Origin: DASYQD01 sp036005845
Lineage (GTDB): Bacteria > Acidobacteriota > Thermoanaerobaculia > Multivoradales > JAIOJS01
Reading direction: 5' to 3'
NCBI GenBank assembly: GCA_036005845.1
Contig: DASYQD010000020.1
Span: 1 to 29,577, forward strand
Length of the DNA stretch: 29,577 bases
Shown here one piece after another: positions 23,012 through 29,577 of this stretch (positions are counted from its first letter, which is position 1; every line of letters begins with the position of its first letter). The notes below the pieces were generated by a model that was given only the letters and a program-made list of their open reading frames with translations, was not told the origin of the DNA and ran no database searches. The position numbers were made by a program, and so were the translations under genes.

Positions 23012-23973
23012 TCGCGCCTCGTGCGCGCGGCGGAGCTGGCTCGTCGGCCGCGATCGACGAGACAGCGACTCGCACCGCGTCGCCGAGCATCGACGAGCTG
23101 CTGGTCAAGACCAGCCGCACCTTCGCGCTGTCGATCCCGCTGCTGCCCGAGCCGACACGGCGCGAGGTGGGTATCGCCTACCTGCTCTTCCGCATCGCCG
23201 ATACCTTCGAGGACGCGGTTGGCTGGCCGCGCGAGCGGCGGCTCGCGGCGCTTCGCGAGCTCGACGAGCTGCTCGCCGTACCGGCTGCGGCGAGCGAGCG
23301 TGTCAGTAGCTGGCTGGCGCCGCCGGCGCCGATTTCCCACGCCGGGTACCAGGAGCTGCTCGCCGCTTCGCCCGCGGTCCTCGCTGCCTACGCGGAGCTG
23401 AGCCGTGCGGCGCGCGAGGTGATCCACCACCACCTCGGCCGCACGATCGCCGGCATGGCGAGCTTCGTTGCCGGCTGCGACGACGGCGGCCGGCTGGCGC
23501 TGTCGACGCTCGCCGAGCTGCGGGCGTACTGCTACGCGGTGGCCGGGATCGTCGGCGAGATGCTCTGCGAGCTCTTCCTGCTCGATGCCGATGCCCTCGC
23601 CCCGGTCGCGGAGCGCATGCGCGCGCGCGCCGCCGCGTTCGGCGAGGGGCTGCAGCTCGTCAACATCCTGAAGGACGCCGGCGGCGACGCGCGCGAGGGG
23701 CGCTGCTACCTGCCGCCGGGCGTGCCCCGCGCGGAGGTGCTGGCGCTGGCGCGCGCCGACCTCGAGGCGGCGCGCGAGTACGTGCGCGCGCTGCACGAGG
23801 TGGCGGCCCCGCGCGGGCTCGTCGCCTTCACCGCGCTGCCGGTGCTGCTCGCCGCCGACAGCCTCGACCTCGTCGAGCGCGAGGGCCCGGGCGCCAAGGT
23901 CTCACGCCAGCGAGTGGGCGCGCTCGTCGCGAAGCTCGACGCCGCGCTCGACGCCGGCACGCTGCCGCTCTAG
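23008..23973 (+). CDS. Squalene/phytoene synthase family protein
   Basis: A 321-residue trans-isoprenyl head-to-head synthase. The first Asp-rich motif is RIADTFED, and the second is NILKDAGGDAREGRCYLP, preceded by FGEGLQLV. AYCYAVAGIVGEMLCELFLL is the conserved YCYxVAGxVG helix. The DTFED form and the EGRCYLP form are closer to squalene synthase (two farnesyl-PP to squalene) than to phytoene synthase, but the sequence alone does not settle the product. No other hopanoid or carotenoid gene is in the window. It starts with a GTG overlapping the stop of the upstream propeller gene by four bases. Confidence 0.88.
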   Translation: MIAPRARGGAGSSAAIDETATRTASPSIDELLVKTSRTFALSIPLLPEPTRREVGIAYLLFRIADTFEDAVGWPRERRLAALRELDELLAVPAAASERVSSWLAPPAPISHAGYQELLAASPAVLAAYAELSRAAREVIHHHLGRTIAGMASFVAGCDDGGRLALSTLAELRAYCYAVAGIVGEMLCELFLLDADALAPVAERMRARAAAFGEGLQLVNILKDAGGDAREGRCYLPPGVPRAEVLALARADLEAAREYVRALHEVAAPRGLVAFTALPVLLAADSLDLVEREGPGAKVSRQRVGALVAKLDAALDAGTLPL

Positions 23974-24031
23974 GCGCGAGCTCGCTCGCCGCTTGCGCCG
24001 CGTAGTCGCGCGTGCGTGCTCGCAGCGCCAG

Positions 24032-25318
24032 CTACGCGATGCGCGCGTGCAGCAGCGGTGGCGCCGCGACCGGCTCGGGCGAGATCGTGTAGCAGGCGCC
24101 GAAGCTCTGCGCGAGCGCCTCGTCGCGCCCTCGCAGGTAGAGCCGCGCCAGCGGCGCCCCGCGCTCGACGCGGTCGCCAAGCCGCGCCTCGCGGCGCAGC
24201 GAGACGCCGGGGTCGATGGCGGCGTCGGCGAAGGCGCGCCCGGCGCCCGCCTCGATCATCAGCATGCCCAGCGCCCGGCAGTCGACCGCGGCGAGCCAGC
24301 CGCTCTCGGGCGCGGCGATGACGTGCTCCTCCTCGGCGATGGGCAGCCGCGGCGACGCCGCCCACTCGGCGTCGGCGCCCTGCGCCCGCGCCCAGCGTAG
24401 GAACAGCTCGCGCGCTTCGCCCGATGCGACGACCGCGGCGAGCCGCTCCGCCGGCAGGTCGACGCCGTGCAGCGCCGCGACTTCGGTTGCCAGCGCGAAG
24501 GTGAGCTCGCGCAGGTCCGCGCCGCCGCCGCCTTCCAGCAGCTCCAGGCTCTCGTTGACCTCGCAGGCGTGACCCACCCAGTCACCCAGCGGCTGGCTCA
24601 TGTCGGTGATCCAGCCGCTGGTGCGCAGTCCGAGCGCGTTGGCGGTGGCGACGAGCAGCTCCGCCAGCGCCCGCGACTCCTCGAAGTCGGGAAGGATGGC
24701 GCCGCTGCCGGTCTTGACGTCGAGCACCAGCGCGCCGGCGCCGGCGGCAAGCTTCTTCGACAGGATGCTGGCGGTGATCAGCGGCAGCGACGACACCGTC
24801 GCCGTCTGGTCGCGCAGCTTGTAGAGACGCTTGTCGGCGGGCGCGATGCTCCCGGTGGCGATGCCGATGGCGATGCCGGTCTCGCGCAGCAGCCGCAGCG
24901 TCGAGTCGCGGTCGATCCCGAGCCGCAGCCCGGGCACCGCTTCGAGCTTGTCCGCAGTGCCGCCGGTGTGGCCGAGCGCGCGACCGGTGAGCATCACCAC
25001 CGGCAGGCCGCAGGCGGCGAGCAGCGGCGCCAGCGGCAGCGAGACCTTGTCGCCGACGCCGCCCGTCGAGTGCTTGTCGCACAGCCGCGGCACGTCGCGC
25101 GCGAGGCGCCACTGGTCGCCCGACTCCAGCATCGCCACCGTCAACGTCCGCGTCTCCTCGGGGCCGAGGCCCTGGATGGCGGCGGCCATCAGGAACGAGC
25201 CGAGCTGCGCGTCGCTCCAACTACCGTCCGCGGCGCCCGCCACCACGGCGCGCACGTCGGCCTCCGCCAGTGGCTCGCCGGCGCGCTTGCGGCCGAGGAT
25301 CTCGTAGGGGAGCGCCAC
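24032..25318 (-). CDS. deoA: Thymidine / pyrimidine-nucleoside phosphorylase
   Basis: A 428-residue enzyme that splits thymidine (and perhaps uridine) with phosphate into base and (deoxy)ribose 1-phosphate. Motifs: LCDKHSTGGVGDKVSLPL (about 79-96, phosphate site), the family signature TGRALGHTGGTADKLE (111-126), GIATGSIAPADKRLYKLRD, and LVLDVKTGSGAILP. The C-terminal swivelling domain has DPGVSLRREARLGDRVERG. The GTG at 25316-25318 matches the usual N-terminus (PYEILGRKRAGEPL). It begins 19 bases after the YfgM-like gene. Whether it is thymidine-specific (DeoA) or broad (Pdp) cannot be decided here. Confidence 0.92.
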   Translation of the reverse strand: MALPYEILGRKRAGEPLAEADVRAVVAGAADGSWSDAQLGSFLMAAAIQGLGPEETRTLTVAMLESGDQWRLARDVPRLCDKHSTGGVGDKVSLPLAPLLAACGLPVVMLTGRALGHTGGTADKLEAVPGLRLGIDRDSTLRLLRETGIAIGIATGSIAPADKRLYKLRDQTATVSSLPLITASILSKKLAAGAGALVLDVKTGSGAILPDFEESRALAELLVATANALGLRTSGWITDMSQPLGDWVGHACEVNESLELLEGGGGADLRELTFALATEVAALHGVDLPAERLAAVVASGEARELFLRWARAQGADAEWAASPRLPIAEEEHVIAAPESGWLAAVDCRALGMLMIEAGAGRAFADAAIDPGVSLRREARLGDRVERGAPLARLYLRGRDEALAQSFGACYTISPEPVAAPPLLHARIA

Positions 25319-25337
25319 GCCGCTCAGAGCTCGGCTC

Positions 25338-26093
25338 TTAGCCGACGCCGGCGGGCGACCCGAGCTCGCGCACCTTCTGCGTCGCCTTCGACACCCAGGC
25401 CGAGTCCGGGTACTCGTCGACGACACGCTGGTAGGCGTCGTGCGCCTCCTGCTTGCGGCCGAGCTGCTCGAGGGTGGTGCCGAGCTCGAAGAGGATGACG
25501 TCCTCGGGCAGCGGCTTCTCCTCCTTCTCGAGGTCGGCGCGCAGCCGCTGCACCACCTGCTCGCCCTTGCCCTCCTTGCGGTCGAGGTCGAGCAGGGTGC
25601 GGCGCACGGCGGCGGCGAGCATGTGCTCCGGGTGGGCGTCGAGGAAGTCCTGCCAGACCTTGCGCGCGCCGGCAGTGTCGCCCTCCTGGAAGCGGATGCG
25701 GCCGAGGTAGACCTCGGCCACCGCGGCGCCGCCGGTGCGCGGGTAGTCCTTGGCGACCTGCTCGAAGAGCTGCTTGGCGCGCGCCTGCTTGCTCTTCTCG
25801 TCGGGGAAGGTCGGCGAGTCGAGGTCGTCGGGGTTGGCGTCCGCCGGCACCACGGCGCCGTCGTAGGCGGCGATGGCGTGCCCGAGCGCGTCGGAGGCCG
25901 TCGCCTCGCGGCGCGTGTTCCAGGCGCGCCAACCGGCAAAGGCGCCGGCGACGAGCACGACGCCGGCGATGGCGAGCACCAGGTTGCGCCGGTGTCCGCG
26001 CACGTAGTCGTAGCTCTCGCCCACCGCGTGACGGAGCGCGTCGTCGCGGATGTCGTGCTTGATCTCCTTGCGGCTCAGGCGCTGGCTGCTCAT
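25338..26093 (-). CDS. YfgM-like single-pass membrane TPR protein
   Basis: A 251-residue protein. A charged cytoplasmic N-terminus (SRKEIKHDIRDDALRHAV) is followed by one membrane segment (about 38-57) and a periplasmic TPR region (SKQARAKQLFEQVAKDYPRT, AAVAEVYLGRIRFQEGDTAG, LEQLGRKQEAHDAYQRVVDE). This layout is that of YfgM/TPR_21 proteins that work as chaperone-like partners of membrane machinery. GAGG about 10 bases before the ATG is the ribosome site. It lies downstream of tRNA-Arg on the same strand and just before the deoA gene. Confidence 0.8.
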   Translation of the reverse strand: MSSQRLSRKEIKHDIRDDALRHAVGESYDYVRGHRRNLVLAIAGVVLVAGAFAGWRAWNTRREATASDALGHAIAAYDGAVVPADANPDDLDSPTFPDEKSKQARAKQLFEQVAKDYPRTGGAAVAEVYLGRIRFQEGDTAGARKVWQDFLDAHPEHMLAAAVRRTLLDLDRKEGKGEQVVQRLRADLEKEEKPLPEDVILFELGTTLEQLGRKQEAHDAYQRVVDEYPDSAWVSKATQKVRELGSPAGVG

Positions 26094-26159
26094 GCGGAAT
26101 CCTCGCTGCGGGGCAAAGTCGAAGGCCGGTGGTTCGGGATGTTGCGGCCGGTGGTCGGG

Positions 26160-26236
26160 TGGTGCGGCTGAGAGGACTCGAACCTCCGACCCGCAGTTTA
26201 GGAAACTGCTGCTCTATCCAGCTGAGCTACAGCCGC
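26160..26236 (-). tRNA. tRNA-Arg (anticodon CCT)
   Basis: A complete cloverleaf on the minus strand: acceptor GCGGCTG/CAGCCGC with discriminator A, D-arm GCTCAGCTGGATAGAGC, anticodon stem GCAGT/ACTGC around loop TTCCTAA (anticodon CCT), and T-arm GGAGGTTCGAGTCCTCT. The three bases after the discriminator are CCA, so the 3' end may be encoded, unlike tRNA-Gln in this window. Without CCA the gene is 26163-26236. Confidence 0.95.
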
Positions 26237-26267
26237 TCGCGGCGCGTGATTATAGCCAGCCGCGCGC

Positions 26268-26783
26268 TCAATACTGGATCAGAGACTCCAGGCGGTAGTC
26301 GGCCAACGCCTTGCGCGGGTTCAGGAACGTCAGCTCGATGATGAAGCCCATGCCGATGACCTGCCCGCCGAGCTGCTCGATGAGCTGCGCCGTGGCGCGC
26401 GCGGTGCCGCCGGTGGCGACGAGGTCGTCGACGACGAGCACCTTCTCGCCCGGGTTGATGGCGTCGCGGTGCACCTGCAGCCGGTCGCTGCCGTACTCCA
26501 GGGCGTAGGACTGCTCCACCGTCTCGGCCGGCAGCTTGCCGGGCTTTCTCACCGGCACGAAGCCGGCGTTCAAGTCGTAGGCGACGATGGGCCCGAACAT
26601 GAAGCCGCGCGACTCCATGCCCACCACCTTGTCGACCTGCTGGTTGGCGAACAGCCAGACGAAGCGGTCGACGGTCATGCGCAGGGCCAGCGGGTCCTTG
26701 AGCAGCGTCGTGATGTCGTAGAAGAGGATGCCCGGCTTCGGCCAGTCGGGTACCTCGCGGATGTGACGCTTCAGGTCTTCCAT
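26268..26783 (-). CDS. apt: Adenine phosphoribosyltransferase
   Basis: A 171-residue Apt (adenine + PRPP to AMP + PPi). Visible: IREVPDWPKPGILFYDITTL at the N-terminus, VVGMESRGFMFGP, VPVRKPGKLP, and the PRPP-binding VLVVDDLVATGGTARA. It recovers the adenine released by the mtnP product at the upstream end of this gene run, with PRPP from prs. It begins 27 bases after the acylphosphatase gene, with AGAGGG as ribosome site. Confidence 0.97.
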   Translation of the reverse strand: MEDLKRHIREVPDWPKPGILFYDITTLLKDPLALRMTVDRFVWLFANQQVDKVVGMESRGFMFGPIVAYDLNAGFVPVRKPGKLPAETVEQSYALEYGSDRLQVHRDAINPGEKVLVVDDLVATGGTARATAQLIEQLGGQVIGMGFIIELTFLNPRKALADYRLESLIQY

Positions 26784-26810
26784 GCAGCCCTCTGGTGGAT
26801 TCAGAACGAA

Positions 26811-27083
26811 TCAGAAAACGATCTGGAAGCCGTGCCAATCGGGGACCTGGACCAGCCTCTCCTCGGCGATGTCGTCGACGCGTGAGCCGCGCGGCCCGCG
26901 CATGAGCTCGGCGTGGAACCGCTGCAGCAGCTCGGCGCTGCCCGCCACCTGCAGCTCGCAGCCGCCTTCGGGGAGGTTGCGGATCCAGCCGCGCACTCCC
27001 AGCATCTGCGCCGCCTGGCGGGCGTAGTAGCGGTAGCCCACCCCTTGCACCCGACCGCTCACGATCCAGCGCCGCGCTTCCAT
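26811..27083 (-). CDS. acyP: Acylphosphatase
   Basis: A 90-residue small enzyme hydrolysing acyl phosphates such as acetyl or carbamoyl phosphate. The signature GRVQGVGYRYYARQ with the catalytic Arg and GVRGWIRNLPEGGCELQV with the catalytic Asn are intact. The ATG at 27081-27083 matches the family's N-terminus. An in-frame TTG 12 codons upstream sits 8 bases after a TATCCT box and could be used by a leaderless transcript. It lies between pcm and apt. Confidence 0.94.
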   Translation of the reverse strand: MEARRWIVSGRVQGVGYRYYARQAAQMLGVRGWIRNLPEGGCELQVAGSAELLQRFHAELMRGPRGSRVDDIAEERLVQVPDWHGFQIVF

Positions 27084-27127
27084 ATTCGGATCGACGTCCT
27101 GGTTTGCGCTGACGCCCAAGGAGGCGG

Positions 27128-27136
27128 AGGATAGCA
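27128..27136 (-). promoter_or_regulatory. Extended -10 box TGCTATCCT upstream of acyP
   Basis: On the minus strand TGC-TATCCT (hexamer 27128-27133) lies in the short gap between pcm and acyP, 44 bases before the ATG. It may be an internal promoter for acyP-apt. It is the third copy of these nine bases next to a gene start in this window. Confidence 0.35.
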
Positions 27137-27146
27137 AAGTCGGCGC

Positions 27147-27821
27147 TCACTTCTTCGCCTTCTCCGCTTCCCAGCCGAAGCGCCCCACCAGCGGCACGAA
27201 GGCGACCTCGTCGGCCTCCTGCCGTCGCAGCCCGCCGAAGCGGTCCTTGTCGTAGAGCACCAGCCGCTGCTCCTCGAGCGTGCCCTCGGGCAGCAGCAGC
27301 CGCCCGCCGGGAGCGAGCTGGTCGAGCAGCGGCTGCGGCGCCCCGGGCGCGCCGGCGGTGACCAGGATGCGGTCGAAGGGCGCCACCTCGCTCCAGCCGA
27401 CGGTGCCGTCGAACGCCTGGATCTTGACGTTGCCGACGCCCAGCTCGCGCATGCGCTCGATGGCGGTGCGGGCGAGCGCGGCGACGCGCTCGAGGCTGAA
27501 CACCCAGCGGCCGAGCAGCGCCAGCACCGCCGTCTGGTAGCCGGAGCCGGTGCCGATCTCGAGCACCTTGTGTCCCGCCTCGATGGCGAGCAGCTCGCTC
27601 ATCCGCGCCACGATCCAGGGCTGCGAGATGGTCTGTCCGGACGACAGCGGCAGCGCGAAGTCGCCGTAGGCCTGCCCCCAGAGGTGCTCGCGCACGAAGC
27701 GATGGCGCGGCACCTGGCGCATCGCGGCCAGCACGCGCGGGTCGCGGATGCCCTTCTCGGCGAGCTTCGCTACCATCTGCTCGCGCTGGAAGGTGTAATC
27801 GCGCGGTGCGCGCGCGGTCAC
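27147..27821 (-). CDS. pcm: Protein-L-isoaspartate O-methyltransferase
   Basis: A 224-residue repair enzyme that methylates L-isoaspartyl residues in damaged proteins using SAM. Motifs: VPRHRFVREHLWGQAYGDFA, PLSSGQTISQPWIVARM, the SAM-binding VLEIGTGSGYQTAVL, and FDRILVTAGAPGAPQPLLDQ with LAPGGRLLLPEG. The GTG (27819-27821) overlaps the surE stop as GTGA, so both are coupled. surE-pcm pairing is common and linked to stationary-phase survival. Confidence 0.95.
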   Translation of the reverse strand: MTARAPRDYTFQREQMVAKLAEKGIRDPRVLAAMRQVPRHRFVREHLWGQAYGDFALPLSSGQTISQPWIVARMSELLAIEAGHKVLEIGTGSGYQTAVLALLGRWVFSLERVAALARTAIERMRELGVGNVKIQAFDGTVGWSEVAPFDRILVTAGAPGAPQPLLDQLAPGGRLLLPEGTLEEQRLVLYDKDRFGGLRRQEADEVAFVPLVGRFGWEAEKAKK

Positions 27822-28636
27822 GTCTTGGTTTCCGACGACGCGGCTGCGGTGGACGCGGCTGCGGTGGCCTCGCCGCCCAGCGTGCGCACGAGGTGGTCGC
27901 GCAACGCCTCCGCACCGTCGAGCACGCGGTAGTCGGTCAAGTCGAGGTGGAGCGGCGTCACCGAGGCGTAGCCGGCGGCCATCGCCGAGTAGTCGGTGCC
28001 CTCCTCCTCGCGCCACTCGGGCGTGCCGGCGATCCAGTAGTACTTGCGGCCGCGCGGGTCGACCTTCTCCACCACCACCTGGTGGTAGCGGCGGTAGCCG
28101 AGCCGCGTCCAGCGCACGCCGCGCACGTCGCCGGCAGGGAGGTTGACGTTGAGCAGCAGCCCGGCGGGGAGCGGCTCCGTCGCGGCGTGGGCGAGCAGCT
28201 CGCGCACCAGCTCGCCGGCGAAGCGCGCCGCACGGGTGAACGAGAATTTCTCCGACACCTCCTGCGAGAAGGCGATCGAGGGGATGCCGAGCAGGCTGCC
28301 CTCGAAGGTCGCCGACACCGTGCCCGAGTAGGTGACGTCGTTGCCGAGGTTCAAGCCGAAGTTGATCCCCGAGACGATGAGCGCCGGCGGGTCGTCCTTC
28401 ATCAGCCACTGGATGGCGAGGCTGACGCAGTCGGTGGGCGTGCCGTCGACGGCGTACCAGCGCTCCTCGATCTTGCGCAGCCGCAGCGGGCGGTTGAGGG
28501 TGAGCGAGTGGCCGCTGGCGCTCTGCTCGCGGTCGGGCGCCACCACCACCACCTCGCCCAGCGGCTGAAGCGCCTGGGCGAGGAGCTTGATGCCCTCCGA
28601 GAAGATGCCGTCGTCGTTGGTGACGAGGATGCGCAC
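27818..28636 (-). CDS. surE: 5'/3'-nucleotidase SurE
   Basis: A 272-residue metal-dependent phosphatase acting on nucleoside monophosphates. Metal ligands are visible: NDDG (D8, D9), S39 in APDREQSASG, and the Asn in VSGINFGLNLGNDVTYSGTV. The N-terminus MRILVTNDDGI fixes the GTG at 28634-28636. The end is a low-complexity Ala/Thr tail. It begins 11 bases after mtnP and overlaps pcm by four bases. Confidence 0.96.
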   Translation of the reverse strand: MRILVTNDDGIFSEGIKLLAQALQPLGEVVVVAPDREQSASGHSLTLNRPLRLRKIEERWYAVDGTPTDCVSLAIQWLMKDDPPALIVSGINFGLNLGNDVTYSGTVSATFEGSLLGIPSIAFSQEVSEKFSFTRAARFAGELVRELLAHAATEPLPAGLLLNVNLPAGDVRGVRWTRLGYRRYHQVVVEKVDPRGRKYYWIAGTPEWREEEGTDYSAMAAGYASVTPLHLDLTDYRVLDGAEALRDHLVRTLGGEATAAASTAAASSETKT

Positions 28637-28647
28637 TCTGTATCGAC

Positions 28648-29520
28648 TCAGGCCGGCATGTACTTGCCGATGATCGGCTGCAGGTCCCTGAGCGTCTGCG
28701 CCGGCACCAGCGCGCGGTCGGTGATCAGCGAGTGCTGCAAGGCGTGCTGGCAGGCGCAGGTGCGCGGCAGGTTGGCGATGCCGCCGATGACGTTGCGCAC
28801 CACGGTCTGCGCCATCTTCACGTTCTGCGCGATCACCTCCATCACCGCCTGGCCGGAGACGTCGGCCTCCTCTTCGTGCCAGCAGTCGTAATCGGTGACC
28901 ATCGCCAGCGTGGCGTAGCAGATCTCCGCCTCGCGCGAAAGCTTCGCCTCCTGCAGGTTGGTCATGCCGATGACGGCCATGCCCCAGCCGCGGTAGACCT
29001 CGGACTCGGCGCGGGTCGAGAACTGCGGTCCTTCCATGCAGAGGTAGCAGCCGCCCTCGTGCACGGTGGCGCCGGCGGCGCGCGCGCCGCTGGTGAACAC
29101 CGGGATCAGCTCGGGGCACACCGGGTGCGCCACTGAGACGTGGGCGACGAGGCCGTTGCCGAAGAAGGTGTCGGGGCGATGGCGCGTGCGGTCGAAGAAC
29201 TGGTCGGGAACGACGATGTGCGTCGGCTTGTACTGCAGCTGCATCGAGCCCACCGCGCTGACCGAGACGATGCGCTCGACGCCGAGCAGCTTGAAGCCGT
29301 AGATGTTGGCGCGGTAGTTGAGCTCGCTCGGCGTCATGCGGTGGCCGCGGCCGTGGCGCGGCAGGAAGGCGACTTTCTGGCCGTCGAGCGTGCCGAGCAG
29401 GAACGCGTCCGAGGGGTTCCCGAAGGGCGTCTGCAGCCGGCGCTCCTCGTCGATGTGCAAGCCCTCCATCGAGTAGAGCCCGCTGCCGCCGATGATGCCG
29501 ATGCCGTAGGTATCGCTCAC
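28648..29520 (-). CDS. mtnP: S-methyl-5'-thioadenosine phosphorylase
   Basis: A 290-residue purine phosphorylase converting methylthioadenosine and phosphate to adenine and methylthioribose 1-phosphate. Visible: IGIIGGSGLYSMEGL (phosphate site), RHGRGHRMTPSELNYRANIY, SVSAVGSMQ, CYLCMEGPQFSTRAES and VIGMTNLQEAKLSREAEICY. The GTG (29518-29520) has GGAGAGGAG upstream. It leads the mtnP-surE-pcm-acyP-apt run, linking SAM by-product recycling with adenine salvage. The window ends 57 bases upstream of it. Confidence 0.96.
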   Translation of the reverse strand: MSDTYGIGIIGGSGLYSMEGLHIDEERRLQTPFGNPSDAFLLGTLDGQKVAFLPRHGRGHRMTPSELNYRANIYGFKLLGVERIVSVSAVGSMQLQYKPTHIVVPDQFFDRTRHRPDTFFGNGLVAHVSVAHPVCPELIPVFTSGARAAGATVHEGGCYLCMEGPQFSTRAESEVYRGWGMAVIGMTNLQEAKLSREAEICYATLAMVTDYDCWHEEEADVSGQAVMEVIAQNVKMAQTVVRNVIGGIANLPRTCACQHALQHSLITDRALVPAQTLRDLQPIIGKYMPA

Positions 29521-29577
29521 TGGATCGTTCTCCTCTCCGTGGATCTGTCTGCGCGGCGATCGCCGCTCATCGCCGCC

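Noticed and set aside
23974..24031. Terminator between the convergent synthase and deoA genes
   Set aside because: No convincing hairpin with a T-run was found.
26124..26159. Direct repeat GGCCGGTGGT(T)CGGG, two copies
   Set aside because: Only two short copies next to tRNA-Arg; no sign of an attachment site or mobile element.
1..29577. CRISPR arrays, insertion sequences, rRNA genes, riboswitches
   Set aside because: No regularly spaced repeats, transposase-like genes, rRNA or recognisable riboswitch cores were seen.

Overview
The window is a very GC-rich chromosomal segment of a Gram-negative bacterium. The order TPR protein - LolB-like lipoprotein - ispE - spoVG - tRNA-Gln - prs - rplY - pth, with rpsF-rpsR-rplI nearby, is typical of deltaproteobacterial lineages (Desulfobacterota, Myxococcota, Binatota-like). 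A lipobox protein, an O-antigen-type methyltransferase and many secreted proteins support an outer membrane. The phylum is inferred from gene order only. No intergenic gap exceeds 300 bases.

Layout: (1) 1-1413 (+): two unfamiliar genes with lower GC and different codon use from the rest, separated by a sequence built like an integron attC site. This is probably the edge of a gene-cassette or other acquired region. (2) 1473-9022 (-): an envelope block made of an inositol-monophosphatase family protein, a membrane-anchored M23 peptidase, a bactofilin-like protein, a PilZ-TM-AMIN-like protein and a large secreted beta-propeller protein. (3) 9105-10463 (+): a secreted cupredoxin/Calx-beta/FN3 protein. 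(4) 10472-12838 (-): rpsF-rpsR-rplI followed by an O-antigen-type methyltransferase, with a clear sigma70-like promoter and a structured leader. (5) 13035-15389 (+): a YfhO-like multi-pass membrane protein. (6) 15379-21959 (-): TPR, LolB-like, ispE, spoVG, tRNA-Gln, prs, rplY and pth. (7) 22025-23973 (+): a propeller-like secreted protein translationally coupled to a squalene/phytoene synthase. (8) 24032-29520 (-): mtnP, surE, pcm, acylphosphatase, apt, tRNA-Arg, a YfgM-like TPR protein and a thymidine phosphorylase.

How the genes work together: MtnP releases adenine from methylthioadenosine, Apt converts adenine to AMP using PRPP, and Prs makes PRPP. SurE and the thymidine phosphorylase also act on nucleotides or nucleosides, so the right half is rich in nucleotide salvage. 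Pcm repairs isoaspartyl damage beside SurE, a common stress-survival pairing. The left block combines a probable c-di-GMP receptor reaching into the periplasm with a cell-wall hydrolase and a possible polymer-forming scaffold. It is the best candidate here for an uncharacterised envelope system. Several genes have a TAnnnT -10 box only 5-8 bases before the start codon, which suggests leaderless transcripts.
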